A stretch of DNA of 20,957 nt from RUG13615 sp040307715. GTDB taxonomy: Bacteria; Bacillota; Clostridia; Peptostreptococcales; Anaerovoracaceae. Positions 1 to 8,254 of this stretch are shown piece after piece. Below the pieces are notes generated by a model, which saw nothing but the letters and a program-made list of their open reading frames with translations, did not search any database and was not told where the DNA came from. Position 1 is the first letter of the stretch; every line of letters starts with the position of its first letter. A program made the translations under genes and the position numbers. Where the stretch lies: contig JAWRJC010000062.1 in NCBI GenBank assembly GCA_040307715.1, positions 1-20,957 on the forward strand. The letters are read 5' to 3'.

Positions 1-557
1 GGTACGGGATCTCCCGGGACGCGATCCGCAGGGAGATGGAAGGCAGCCGCAGTGAGAAAACACCGGTACGCAGGCAGCCGGAAAAAGAAGAGGAAGCGGC
101 GGCAAAGACACCGATCGATCAGACGGAGCGGCTGCTGATCAAGATCTTCCTCACACAGCAGGAATTCCTCGACCGGGAGGAAGAATGGAAAGAGGTCTTT
201 AAAAGCGACAGCGGCAGAGCGATCGCAGGCGCGATGAGCAGGCTACGTAAAAAAGCCGGCAGCGGCGGCACGAAAGAACCGGCTTTGGCCGGGATACCGG
301 ACGGGACAGCAGTCCTGGAACAGCTCGACGAAAACGACCAGATCGTCTTTCTGGCGATCCGGGACGGCATGCCGGCGCCGGTGGATCCGCAGAGCGCTTA
401 CAAAGACTGCCTTGCAAAGGCGCAGCGGGCGATGCTGCGAAAGAAGGAACAGGACCTGATCGACCGTCTGGCGCTTGCCGACGGGACGGTGAATAAGGAA
501 GAAGTCGACCGGATCACGGAAGAACTGATCGACGTGCAAAGAAAGTTAAAGAGTTAG
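1..557 (+). CDS. dnaG: DNA primase DnaG, C-terminal part (5' truncated by window edge)
   Basis: This is the C-terminal part of DNA primase, the enzyme that makes RNA primers for replication. The frame is already open at base 3 (YGISRDAIRREM...), so the methionine at base 36 is internal and the true start lies before the window. About 184 codons are visible. They cover a charged linker rich in Lys, Glu and Arg and then a helical region (IKIFLTQQEFLDREEEW onward) that fits the DnaG helicase-binding C-terminal domain; the TOPRIM catalytic core is not in the window. Identification rests on this helical tail and on position: it ends 12 bases before sigA, and dnaG-sigA is a classic macromolecular-synthesis operon of Firmicutes. 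The C-terminal domain is poorly conserved in sequence, so context carries much of the weight. Confidence 0.85.
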   Translation, partial: YGISRDAIRREMEGSRSEKTPVRRQPEKEEEAAAKTPIDQTERLLIKIFLTQQEFLDREEEWKEVFKSDSGRAIAGAMSRLRKKAGSGGTKEPALAGIPDGTAVLEQLDENDQIVFLAIRDGMPAPVDPQSAYKDCLAKAQRAMLRKKEQDLIDRLALADGTVNKEEVDRITEELIDVQRKLKS

Positions 558-569
558 GGGGACACGGAA

Positions 570-1799
570 GTGGCTGAAAAGAGAACAAGAAAAGAGCAGG
601 ATGAACTCGAAAAGCTGATCCAGGAGCAGGAAGCGGAGATGAAGGCGGAGTCCGGCGAAGAAGAGGACAACCGTAAGAGCAAAGAGGAATACATCCGCGA
701 GCTTCTGGCGATGGCGAAGAAAAAGACGCTGACGTACGGCGAGATCGGCGCGCATCTCGAGATGGTCGATATGGACAAGGACGAGATGGAGGAGATCTAC
801 GAAGCGCTGATGAGCGGCGGGATCGAGATCGTCTCCGAAGAATCGCCCGACGACTACGAACTCAACGAGATCGAAGAGGAAGAGGAAGACAATGTTCCGG
901 ACGAAGCCATCGATGTCGACGAGAGCGGCAAGCGGGAAGTGGATCTGGAGAGCACACTGCCCAAGACGGTCCCCGTGGACGATCCGGTCCGTATGTATCT
1001 GAAGGAGATCGGCAAAGTGCCGCTTCTGACCGGGGAAGAGGAAGTCGAGTTGGCCCAGCGTATGGAAGAAGGCGATGAAGAGGCCAAGCAGAAGCTCTGC
1101 GAAGCCAACCTGCGCCTTGTCGTCAGCATCGCCAAGCGCTATGTCGGCCGCGGCATGCTGTTCCTCGATCTGATCCAGGAAGGCAACCTCGGTCTGATCA
1201 AGGCGGTCGATAAATTCAACTGGAGAAAAGGATTCAAGTTCTCGACGTATGCGACCTGGTGGATCCGGCAGGCCATTACCCGGTCGATCGCCGACCAGGC
1301 GCGTACCATCCGTATTCCGGTGCATATGGTCGAGACCATCAATAAACTGATGCGTGTCCAGCGCCAGCTGATCCAGGAGTACGGCCGTGAGCCAACCCCG
1401 GAAGAGATCGCGGCGGAGATGGATCTGTCGGTCGAGAAGGTCCGCGAGATCATCAAGATCGCACAGGAACCTGTCTCTTTAGAGACCCCGATAGGTGAAG
1501 AGGAAGACAGCCATCTCGGCGACTTCATTCCGGATGACGACGTACCGGCACCGGCGGACGCGGCGGCCAGATCCATGCTGCGCGAACAGCTCATGGAAGT
1601 GCTGGATACACTGACGGAGAGAGAGCAGAAAGTCCTCAAGCTTCGCTTCGGGCTCGAGGACGGCAGGACGCGCACCCTGGAAGAAGTCGGCAAACAGTTC
1701 GATGTCACACGTGAGCGTATCCGCCAGATCGAGGCGAAAGCACTCCGGAAGCTGCGTCATCCGAGCCGCAGCAAAAAACTCAAGGATTTCCTCGAGTAA
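570..1799 (+). CDS. sigA: RNA polymerase primary sigma factor SigA/RpoD
   Basis: This is the housekeeping sigma-70 factor, 409 residues, which directs RNA polymerase to -10/-35 promoters. The start is a GTG at 570, preceded by an AGGGGG Shine-Dalgarno at 556-561. The domains run in the usual order: region 1.1 at about 35-90, an acidic linker at about 91-128, region 1.2 from DPVRMYLKEIG (138), region 2 with NLRLVVSIAKRYVGRG and the promoter-melting segment FSTYATWWIRQAI (224-236), region 3 from about 250, and region 4 with TLTEREQKVLKLRFG and the helix-turn-helix VTRERIRQIEAKALRKLRHP (379-398). Length and motifs match group 1 sigma factors, and the presence of region 1.1 argues against an alternative sigma. 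It sits 12 bases after dnaG and 1 base before trmK, so the three genes are almost certainly co-transcribed. Confidence 0.98.
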   Translation: MAEKRTRKEQDELEKLIQEQEAEMKAESGEEEDNRKSKEEYIRELLAMAKKKTLTYGEIGAHLEMVDMDKDEMEEIYEALMSGGIEIVSEESPDDYELNEIEEEEEDNVPDEAIDVDESGKREVDLESTLPKTVPVDDPVRMYLKEIGKVPLLTGEEEVELAQRMEEGDEEAKQKLCEANLRLVVSIAKRYVGRGMLFLDLIQEGNLGLIKAVDKFNWRKGFKFSTYATWWIRQAITRSIADQARTIRIPVHMVETINKLMRVQRQLIQEYGREPTPEEIAAEMDLSVEKVREIIKIAQEPVSLETPIGEEEDSHLGDFIPDDDVPAPADAAARSMLREQLMEVLDTLTEREQKVLKLRFGLEDGRTRTLEEVGKQFDVTRERIRQIEAKALRKLRHPSRSKKLKDFLE

Positions 1800-1800
1800 T

Positions 1801-2595
1801 ATGAAACTCAGTGTAAGACTGCAAACCATCGCGGATATGATCAGAGACGGGGAGACTGTTGCGGACATCGGCACCGATCACGGACAGCTCCCGGTCTTTC
1901 TGTGTGAGACAGGCCGCAGCCCGCATGTCGTCATGACCGATGTCAGCGAAGGCTCGCTGGCAAAGGCGCGGATGACCGGGCACCGGTTGCTGTCAGACGG
2001 GGCAGCTCCGGAAGACAATGCCGCCGCACAGCTGGAAGCACGGCTCGGAGACGGGCTGGCACCGCTGCACTGCGGGGAAGCCGATGTGGTGGTCATGGCA
2101 GGTATCGGCGGCGGGCTCATGGAGCGTATCCTGCGGGCGGACCCCGCAAAGAGCGCGAGCATGGGCCGGTATATCCTGCAGCCGCGCAGGTCGCCCGGAG
2201 AACTCCGGCGATTCCTTGCGGAAGCCGGGTACGGGATCAAAGAAGAAAGGCTGGTCCCGGAAAGCCGGTTCATCTGGGAGATCATTGCAGCGGTGCCGGA
2301 AGCGGCGCGGAAAGAGGAGAAAGAGCGATTCCTCGTCAACGAAGCGCCGGACAGTCTCTTCGCACAGATGGTGCCGGGGGCGGACGACACCCTGTTCTGG
2401 GAGATCCCGTCCTATTACGGACAACTTGACGACCCCCTGATGGACGAGTATCTGTCGCGTAAACTGGCGCGTGAAAAACGCAATCTCGCAGGCAAGCGCC
2501 GTGCGGGGACCATTGATGAAAAAGAGATCGCGGTCAGCGACCGCAATATCCGCTATATCGAGAGTCTGATCAAGGCAAGGGAGGAACGGCAATGA
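1801..2595 (+). CDS. trmK: tRNA (adenine(22)-N(1))-methyltransferase TrmK
   Basis: This 264-residue SAM-dependent methyltransferase belongs to the TrmK family (formerly YqfN, COG2384), which makes m1A22 in tRNA. SAM-binding motif I is VADIGTDHGQLP (20-31). The acidic residue after strand 2 is in MTDVSEGSLAKA (45-56), and the motif IV-like segment is DVVVMAGIGGGLMERIL (95-111). The C-terminal part (about 200-264) is the charged helical extension typical of the family. I chose the ATG at 1801, one base after the sigA stop, because it begins the conserved N-terminus (KLSVRLQTIADMI). The open frame runs further upstream but only through sigA. A weak AAGGA lies inside the sigA 3' end, so translational coupling is likely. 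The stop overlaps the next start as ATGA at 2592-2595. Confidence 0.95.
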   Translation: MKLSVRLQTIADMIRDGETVADIGTDHGQLPVFLCETGRSPHVVMTDVSEGSLAKARMTGHRLLSDGAAPEDNAAAQLEARLGDGLAPLHCGEADVVVMAGIGGGLMERILRADPAKSASMGRYILQPRRSPGELRRFLAEAGYGIKEERLVPESRFIWEIIAAVPEAARKEEKERFLVNEAPDSLFAQMVPGADDTLFWEIPSYYGQLDDPLMDEYLSRKLAREKRNLAGKRRAGTIDEKEIAVSDRNIRYIESLIKAREERQ

Positions 2596-3380
2596 GATAC
2601 GAAGCACTCCTTCGCTGTTTTGCGGAGATCGCCTCCGGCGCGCCGGAGGATTGGGACAACAGCGGCGTACAGATCCGGACCGACAAAGAGGAAATCGAAC
2701 GGGTGCTGGTGTGCCTGGAGGTGACGCCTGCGGTCGTGGAGGAAGCCAAAGAGCAGGAGGCGGATCTGATCCTGTCTCACCATCCGCTGATCTTCGGCGC
2801 CGTCGATCATCTTTCTGCGGACGACGTGCATGAAAAGATGCTCCTCAATCTGGTGACCGCCGGGATCGATGTCTTCAGCGCCCACATCACCTTTGACAAA
2901 GCACCGCTGGGGAACAGTTTCTTCCTGGCGGATCTTCTCGGACTGGAGGAGATCCGGCCTGTGGATACGGCGGATGGCGGCGATGTCCTGCCGATGGTGA
3001 CGGGCGATGTCCATCCGGCCATGAATCTGCAGGAACTGTTCCTGCACACGGCAGACATGATGGATCTTACCCGCGGACAGATCCGCGCAGCGGGAGACCC
3101 CGGCATGACCGTCCTGAAGGCAGCCGTCTGCACCGGTGCGGGCAGCGAGTTTATGGACGAAGCGAAAACTGCAGGGTGTCAGGTGCTGATCACAGGCGAT
3201 GTCAAGTACCATGAAGCCATGCGGGCGAAGGAATTGGGCATCGGTGTGATCGACGCGGGACACTACGGGACGGAGAAGTATTTTGCGGAGAACTTTGCCG
3301 CACAACTGCGCGACATGGCGGGCGATGAGCTCGACGTGCTGGAAAGCGCGGTGAACATCGATCCATTCACATTCATCTGA
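2592..3380 (+). CDS. Nif3-like dinuclear metal-centre protein (YqfO family, short form)
   Basis: This 262-residue protein belongs to the Nif3/NGG1p-interacting factor 3 family: hexameric proteins with a two-metal site and no firmly established cellular reaction. Visible family landmarks are WDNSGVQI (21-28), the paired histidines of LSHHPLIF (61-68), SAHITFDKAP (96-105, with His98 and Asp102) and DAGHYGTEKY (221-230, with His224 and Glu228); these residues should bind the metals. The Bacillus YqfO protein is about 370 residues because of an inserted PII-like domain. This one lacks room for it and is the short form. It overlaps trmK by four bases (ATGA), which implies coupled translation. trmK-nif3 linkage is common in Firmicutes, but no shared function can be read from the sequence. 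Confidence 0.93.
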   Translation: MRYEALLRCFAEIASGAPEDWDNSGVQIRTDKEEIERVLVCLEVTPAVVEEAKEQEADLILSHHPLIFGAVDHLSADDVHEKMLLNLVTAGIDVFSAHITFDKAPLGNSFFLADLLGLEEIRPVDTADGGDVLPMVTGDVHPAMNLQELFLHTADMMDLTRGQIRAAGDPGMTVLKAAVCTGAGSEFMDEAKTAGCQVLITGDVKYHEAMRAKELGIGVIDAGHYGTEKYFAENFAAQLRDMAGDELDVLESAVNIDPFTFI

Positions 3381-3422
3381 GGCAACCTTAAGCAGGGAAC
3401 TGCTGCGGCAGGAGGAACGGAC

Positions 3423-4991
3423 GTGGGAACAACTTTCAACGGCAGTACAGTGCTGGCATTTGATATTGGTACGCAGAGCACCAGAGCGCTTCTCATAGAC
3501 CGGAACGGTACGATCGCCGGCAAAGCGCAGATCGTCTATGAACCGGCCTACTATTCTCCCAAACTTGGCTGGGCGGAGCAGGATCCGGATATGTACTACG
3601 ACTGCATGTGCCGCGGGGCCGGGATGCTCAAAGAGAAGTATCCCGACGCATTTGATGCGGTGGCGGGCGTAACGGTGTCCACGATCCGCGATACATCGGT
3701 CTGCGTCGATGAGAACGGGACACCTCTGCGGCCGGCGATGGTCTGGACGGACAAACGGCTCGCGGCGGGCAGCCCGCAGCTCAGCGGTCTGAAAAAGCTG
3801 GTTTTCAAAGCGGCCGGGGCGTACGAACTGGTCGATATCAACTATAAGAAAGCACAGTGCAACGTCATCCGCGAGCAGCAGCCGGATATCTGGGAGAAGA
3901 CGTACAAGTATCTCATGCTCGGCGGCTATCTGAACTACCGTCTGACCGGAGAGTTCAAAGATGCGGTGGCGGGCATCGTGGGGCATATCCCGTTTGACAA
4001 TAAAAAGCGGGATTGGAAGGGACCGAAGGACCTCATCCGGCCGGTCTTCGATATCCCGCGCGAAATGCTGCCCGATCCGGTCGAGACCGGAGCGATCATG
4101 GGCTATATCAGCGCGAAAGTAGCGGAGGAGACCGGCATCAAAGAAGGCACGCCTGTCTACCCGTCCGGAGCGGACAAAGCCTGTGAGGTCATCGGCATGG
4201 GCTGCATGAGGAAAGAACAGGTCGCGCTGTCGTTCGGTACGATGGCGACGGCTAATTTCACGTCTCCCGATTACTACGAGATGCGGCGGTTTATGGCGCC
4301 GTTCCCGTCCGTGATCCCCGGCTGGTATGCGCCGGAATACGAAGTGTACCGCGGGTACTGGCTGGTTTCATGGTTTCAGAAGGAATTCGCCGAGCTGGAG
4401 AAGATCGCTTCACAGACGGTCGGGCGGTCGGCGATCGAACTGCTCAATGAAAAACTGGCGGATATCCCTGCGGGCTGCGACGGACTGATGTTCCAACCGT
4501 ATTTCACACCCAATCCGAGCATGCCGATGGCCAAAGGCGGATTCGTCGGGATGACAGATCACCACGGCCGCGTCCATATGTACCGCGCCGTCATCGAAGG
4601 CATCAACTACGGCTTGATGGAAGGGGTGCGGCAGGCGGAAAAAGCGGGCGGATTCAAGGCGGAGGAGATCCGGCTCGGCGGCGGCGGCAGTCAGAGCAGC
4701 GAGATCTGCCAGCTTACGGCGAATATGTTCGGCATCCCGGTCGTCCGCGTCCACACGCATGAAGTAACGGGACTTGGTGCGGCGATGGCTTGTTTTGTCG
4801 CGATGGGCGAGTACCCCGACTTCGCCGACGCCGCGGAAGGGATGGTCCATGAACGCGACCGTTTCGAACCCGATATGAAAGAACACGCACTCTATAAGGA
4901 TCTGTACGAGGACGTCTGGACGGATATCTTCGACAGGCTCGCACCTCTTTACAAACGGGTCGATGTGATCTACAACAAAGCTGGAAAGTAG
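3423..4991 (+). CDS. FGGY-family carbohydrate kinase
   Basis: This 522-residue sugar kinase has the FGGY (xylulokinase/glycerol kinase) fold and should phosphorylate a sugar or polyol with ATP in the cytoplasm. The N-terminal phosphate-binding loop is LAFDIGTQSTRALLID (11-26). GWAEQDPDMYYDCM (49-62) is the usual substrate-side signature, and YPSGADKACEVIGMG (246-260) probably supplies the catalytic Asp251. The C-terminal adenosine motif is GGGGSQSSEICQLTANMFG (419-437). Substrate cannot be told from the sequence: the closest pattern I recognise is the xylulokinase-like group, but the substrate loop is not one I know. The start is a GTG at 3423 with AGGAGG at 3410-3415. It follows nif3 by 42 bases with no visible promoter and ends before a strong terminator, so it is probably the last gene of the sigA operon. 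Confidence 0.9.
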   Translation: MGTTFNGSTVLAFDIGTQSTRALLIDRNGTIAGKAQIVYEPAYYSPKLGWAEQDPDMYYDCMCRGAGMLKEKYPDAFDAVAGVTVSTIRDTSVCVDENGTPLRPAMVWTDKRLAAGSPQLSGLKKLVFKAAGAYELVDINYKKAQCNVIREQQPDIWEKTYKYLMLGGYLNYRLTGEFKDAVAGIVGHIPFDNKKRDWKGPKDLIRPVFDIPREMLPDPVETGAIMGYISAKVAEETGIKEGTPVYPSGADKACEVIGMGCMRKEQVALSFGTMATANFTSPDYYEMRRFMAPFPSVIPGWYAPEYEVYRGYWLVSWFQKEFAELEKIASQTVGRSAIELLNEKLADIPAGCDGLMFQPYFTPNPSMPMAKGGFVGMTDHHGRVHMYRAVIEGINYGLMEGVRQAEKAGGFKAEEIRLGGGGSQSSEICQLTANMFGIPVVRVHTHEVTGLGAAMACFVAMGEYPDFADAAEGMVHERDRFEPDMKEHALYKDLYEDVWTDIFDRLAPLYKRVDVIYNKAGK

Positions 4992-5030
4992 GACATGAGG
5001 CGGGAAAGAGAGAAGGAAATGCGGAAAAAT

Positions 5031-5069
5031 ACAGCCGGCAGGTAAAATTCACTGCCCGGCTGTTTTTTT
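5031..5069 (+). terminator. Intrinsic terminator after the sugar kinase
   Basis: The arms ACAGCCGGCAG and CTGCCCGGCTGT form an 11-bp GC-rich stem with one bulged C and an AT-rich loop, followed directly by seven T. It lies 40 bases after the kinase stop and just before the RNase P RNA promoter, so it closes the dnaG-sigA-side operon. Confidence 0.92.
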
Positions 5070-5071
5070 GC

Positions 5072-5100
5072 GTGCGATGAAGCGATTCCTGTGGTATAAT
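5072..5100 (+). promoter_or_regulatory. Extended -10 promoter for the RNase P RNA
   Basis: A perfect TATAAT at 5095-5100 is preceded by TGG, giving the extended -10 element TGGTATAAT. At the correct 17-bp spacing the -35 hexamer is GTGCGA, a poor match to TTGACA, so recognition should depend on the extended -10. The predicted RNA start is about 5107. Confidence 0.8.
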
Positions 5101-5107
5101 GCCCTTT

Positions 5108-5465
5108 GCAGTTTCGGGCAAGCCGGATGGTCGCGTGCCTCTTCGGGAGGTATGAGGAAAGTCCGGGCTCCGCAGGGCAAGGGTGCCGGATAACGTCCGG
5201 CGTAGGTAACTATAGGGAAAGTGCAACAGAAACACACCGCCGAAACAGTACGGCTGTGGCAAGGGTGAAATGGCGAGGTAAGAGCTCACCGGCGTCATGG
5301 AGACATGGCGGCCGTGTAAACCCCACCCGGAGCAAGACCAAACAGGGAACAAGGCCTGTTGCCCGCAGGCCCCCGGAAGGTAGGTCGCTGGAGGCCGTCA
5401 GCAATGGCGGTCCAAGATAGATGATCATCCACGACAGAACCCGGCTTACAGGCTTGTCCCGGCTG
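5108..5465 (+). ncRNA. rnpB: RNase P RNA, class A
   Basis: This is the catalytic RNA of RNase P, which removes 5' leaders from pre-tRNAs. The universal core is visible: GAGGAAAGTCCGGGCTCC (5154-5171) and ACAGAACCCGGCTTA (5434-5448), which together make the P4 and neighbouring core helices. Internal landmarks include the AACAGAAA-type segment near 5225, AAGGGTGAAA, AGAGCTCACCGG and AAACCCCACCCGGAGCAAGACCAA. Helix P1 closes the molecule: CGGGCAAGCC (5115-5124) pairs with GGCTTGTCCCG (5451-5461) with one bulged U. The arrangement fits class A (ancestral type), which Clostridia use, rather than the class B of Bacillus. Ends are estimated from P1 and the promoter. I see no convincing intrinsic terminator downstream; CTTTGCAAAG followed by TCTTTTTT near 5505-5521 has no room for a loop. 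Confidence 0.97.
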
Positions 5466-5555
5466 CATCTCACGAAGAAGGAAGGCTTTCAAAAATCTCG
5501 TATCTTTGCAAAGTCTTTTTTATTTCTCCATTTGTAAGGATAGGTAGATACAGGA

Positions 5556-6980
5556 ATGACTGACGAACTCGAACTTGAACAGAATACAGCGGGCTCCGTG
5601 CGCCCGAAGGAGAACCGCATGGGGACGGCACCGGTGACCAGGCTGATCCTTGGCATGTCCTGGCCTGCCATGCTGTCGATGCTCATCCAGGCGCTGTACA
5701 ACATTGTCGACAGCGCTTTTGTCGCACGCATCAGCGAAGACGCCCTGACGGCGCTGACACTGGTCTTTCCGGTGCAGATGCTGCTCGTTGCGGTCGGTGT
5801 CGGTACCGGTGTCGGTATCAACTCGCTCGTTTCGCGCCGGCTCGGTGCGCACCGCTTTGATGAGGCGAGCACGGCGGCGTCGATGGGACTCAAACTCGCA
5901 CTCATCAACTGGGTGTTTTTCGCGCTGGTCGGGCTGTTCCTTTCGGGGCCTATCGTGGGGCTGTTCACGAAGGATCCGGTCATCCATCAGATGGGCAGGC
6001 AGTATCTGTCGCTGGTCTTCATCTTCAGTGTGTTTGCGATCGTTCATATGATTCTGGAAAAAACGATCCAGTCGACCGGCAATATGCTGTGGCCGATGAT
6101 CGCTTCGGTCGCCGGCTGCGCTGTCAATATCGTGCTGGATCCGATCCTGATCTTCGGTCTGCTCGGTGCGCCGAAGCTGGGCGTGATCGGTGCGGCGATT
6201 GCCACGATCACAGGGCAGGCGGTCAGCACCCTGATTTCTATCTACATCATCCGTCACAAAGTCCACGATGTGCACATCACGATCCGCACAAAGATGGACC
6301 GGCGCACGATCGGAGAGATCTACGCGGTCGGTCTTCCGTCGATCCTGATGCAGGTCGTCATTTCGTTCGCCAGCGCTTTGATGAACCTGATCCTGGTCAA
6401 CCTTTCCACGACAGCGGTCGCGGTCAACGGTGTGTACGGCAGGCTGCAGTCGTTCATCTTCATGCCGGTATTCGGCCTCAACCAGGGTGCGACACCGGTT
6501 TTCGGCTACAACTACGGTGCCGGCAACAAGGAGCGTCTGGTCAAAGCACTCAAAACGGCATGGGTCATGGCCTTTTGCATTATGTTCTGCGGCTTCGTCC
6601 TGTTCCAGACGATCCCGGAGATCCTACTCGGTCTCTTTGATGCATCTCCCCAGATGCTCGAGATCGGCGTGCCGGCGTTCCACATCATCAGCATCTGCTT
6701 CCTGCCAGCTTCGATCGGCATCATCGGCGGCAGTATGTTTGCCGCGACGGGACACGGTTTTATCAGTCTGATCTCCGCGGTCGTGCGGCAGCTTGTCTTC
6801 ATCGTTCCCGCCGCGTATCTTCTGTCCCGGATCGGCGGGCTGGATCTGATCTGGTGGGCGTTCCCGCTCTCCGAAATCTTCGGCCTGACCTACGTGCTCG
6901 TGATGCTGCGCTGGCTGTTCAAACACGATATCAATAAACTGCACCGCTACGATGATGCCATCGATCAGCGTATTCTATAA
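5556..6980 (+). CDS. MATE-family efflux transporter
   Basis: This 474-residue polytopic membrane protein is a MATE (multi-antimicrobial extrusion) antiporter. The family uses Na+ or H+ gradients to export drugs or metabolites. Two homologous six-helix halves are visible. The first begins MGTAPVTRLILGMSWPAMLSML with QALYNIVDSAFVARISEDALTAL; the second begins near TIGEIYAVGLPSILMQVVISFASALMN. GLNQGATPVFGYNYGAGNKER is the usual second-half motif. Substrate is unknown. The start is uncertain: the ATG at 5556 has only a distant or overly close AGGA, while the in-frame ATG at 5619 (residue 22) has an excellent GAAGGAG six bases upstream. The first 21 residues are acidic and non-membrane. It lies 90 bases after rnpB, with no separate promoter recognised, and 17 bases before an aminotransferase gene. 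Confidence 0.93.
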   Translation: MTDELELEQNTAGSVRPKENRMGTAPVTRLILGMSWPAMLSMLIQALYNIVDSAFVARISEDALTALTLVFPVQMLLVAVGVGTGVGINSLVSRRLGAHRFDEASTAASMGLKLALINWVFFALVGLFLSGPIVGLFTKDPVIHQMGRQYLSLVFIFSVFAIVHMILEKTIQSTGNMLWPMIASVAGCAVNIVLDPILIFGLLGAPKLGVIGAAIATITGQAVSTLISIYIIRHKVHDVHITIRTKMDRRTIGEIYAVGLPSILMQVVISFASALMNLILVNLSTTAVAVNGVYGRLQSFIFMPVFGLNQGATPVFGYNYGAGNKERLVKALKTAWVMAFCIMFCGFVLFQTIPEILLGLFDASPQMLEIGVPAFHIISICFLPASIGIIGGSMFAATGHGFISLISAVVRQLVFIVPAAYLLSRIGGLDLIWWAFPLSEIFGLTYVLVMLRWLFKHDINKLHRYDDAIDQRIL

Positions 6981-6997
6981 GCAGGGAGTGTGACACT

Positions 6998-8179
6998 ATG
7001 CCGACCATGAACCGCAAGACCGGTACTTTCACGGAGTCTGTCATCCGCATGATGACCCGCATCAGCGATGCGGAAGGCGCCATCAATCTGTCGCAGGGAT
7101 TCCCGGACTGGGATCCGCCGCAGGAGATCATGGACGCGCTTGCGAGAGTTTCTTACGAGGGACCGCACCAGTACCCCGTTACCATCGGGGCGGAGAACCT
7201 GCGCGCGGCGCTGTGCGAAAAGCAGGGACGTGCGATCGGCCGCACCCTCGATCCGGAAGAGGAGATCGTCATCACCTGCGGCGGCACGGAGTCGATGATG
7301 TGCGCGATGATGACCATCTGTGAGCCCGGGGATAAGGTTATGGTCTTTTCCCCGTTTTATGAGAATTACGGCGCGGACTGCATCCTGTCCGGCGCAGAAC
7401 CGATCTTCATCCCGCTGGTGCCACCGACCTATGACTTCGATATCTCACTGATCGAGCAGGGGTTCCGCGACGGTGCCAAGGCAATCGTCATCTGCAATCC
7501 GTCCAACCCGTGCGGCAAGGTCTTCACCCGTGAGGAACTGACCGCCATCGGGGAACTGGCTCTTAAATACGATGCCTTCGTGGTGACCGATGAGGTCTAC
7601 GAGCACATCGTTTATAAACCGTATGAGCATGTTTATATGGCTGCTCTTCCGGGGATGTACGATCATGTCATCACCTGCAACTCACTGTCCAAGACATATG
7701 CGGTGACCGGCTGTCGCATCGGCTACATCATTGCGCCGAAGTACGTCATTGATGAAGCGAAGAAGGTTCACGACTTTCTGTCCCTGGCCGCACCGGGGCC
7801 ATTGCAGGAGGCAGCCGTGACAGGCGTGAAGTTCCCGCCGGAATACTACGAATGGCTGCGGGACGACTACACGGAGAAACGCGATTACTTCATGGAAGGA
7901 CTGGACCGTGCAGGACTCAAGCACAATGTCCCGCAAGGTGCCTACTTTGTGATGATCGATATCTCCGAGTTCATGGCGCTGCCGAAGTTTACCGGCATGA
8001 GCGACCAGGACTTCTGCGAGTGGATGATCCACAACGTCGGTGTGGCGGCAGTACCGGGGTCCAGTTTCTTCATGGAGGATGTCAACAACCTGATCCGTCT
8101 GCATTTCGCAAGGGAACTCCCGGTGCTGGAGGAAGTCATCCGGCGTCTTATGAAGATGAAAGAAATCGCGTTTGCCTGA
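6998..8179 (+). CDS. Class I/II PLP-dependent aminotransferase
   Basis: This 393-residue fold-type I aminotransferase transfers amino groups through pyridoxal phosphate. Landmarks are the substrate loop INLSQGFPDWDPP (29-41), the cofactor-side NPSNPCGKVFTREEL (167-181), the acidic residue pairing with the PLP nitrogen in VTDEVYEHIVY (196-206), the Schiff-base lysine Lys232 in SLSKTYAVTGCRIGY (229-243), and a C-terminal substrate arginine in NLIRLHFARE. The SQGFPDWDPP and QYPVTIGAENLRAAL segments place it near the kynurenine/methionine/aspartate aminotransferase group. I cannot tell the preferred amino acid. The ATG at 6998 follows GCAGGGAG with acceptable spacing. The 17-base gap to the MATE gene suggests one transcript, raising the possibility that the exporter handles an amino-acid-derived product, though the sequence does not show that. 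Confidence 0.93.
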   Translation: MPTMNRKTGTFTESVIRMMTRISDAEGAINLSQGFPDWDPPQEIMDALARVSYEGPHQYPVTIGAENLRAALCEKQGRAIGRTLDPEEEIVITCGGTESMMCAMMTICEPGDKVMVFSPFYENYGADCILSGAEPIFIPLVPPTYDFDISLIEQGFRDGAKAIVICNPSNPCGKVFTREELTAIGELALKYDAFVVTDEVYEHIVYKPYEHVYMAALPGMYDHVITCNSLSKTYAVTGCRIGYIIAPKYVIDEAKKVHDFLSLAAPGPLQEAAVTGVKFPPEYYEWLRDDYTEKRDYFMEGLDRAGLKHNVPQGAYFVMIDISEFMALPKFTGMSDQDFCEWMIHNVGVAAVPGSSFFMEDVNNLIRLHFARELPVLEEVIRRLMKMKEIAFA

Positions 8180-8220
8180 CGGACAGCCGGCGGTAATGAG
8201 CCCGCTGAGTCAGCTTATAT

Positions 8221-8250
8221 AGAAAAAAAGACTCCTGTGCGGAGTCTTTT
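8221..8250. terminator. Bidirectional intrinsic terminator between convergent genes
   Basis: AAAAGACTCC, loop TGTGC and GGAGTCTTTT form a perfect 10-bp stem with an A-run on the left and a T-run on the right, so it can stop transcription on both strands. It lies between the aminotransferase (plus strand, ends 8179) and the minus-strand gene ending at 8255. Confidence 0.92.
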
Positions 8251-8254
8251 GCTT

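Noticed and set aside
3391..3404. Small hairpin AGCAG-GGAA-CTGCT between nif3 and the kinase
   Set aside because: Only 5 bp, no T-run; too weak to call a terminator or regulatory element.
2553..3986. A 477-codon minus-strand open frame across nif3 and the sugar kinase
   Set aside because: It spans two well-supported plus-strand genes and their junction, and its composition is that of a shadow frame.
5106..5420. A 104-codon open frame on the plus strand
   Set aside because: It lies entirely within the RNase P RNA and is not coding.
5476..5521. Possible terminator after the RNase P RNA
   Set aside because: CTTTGCAAAG is a palindrome without loop space and the following T-run is not preceded by a stable stem; I could not support a terminator.
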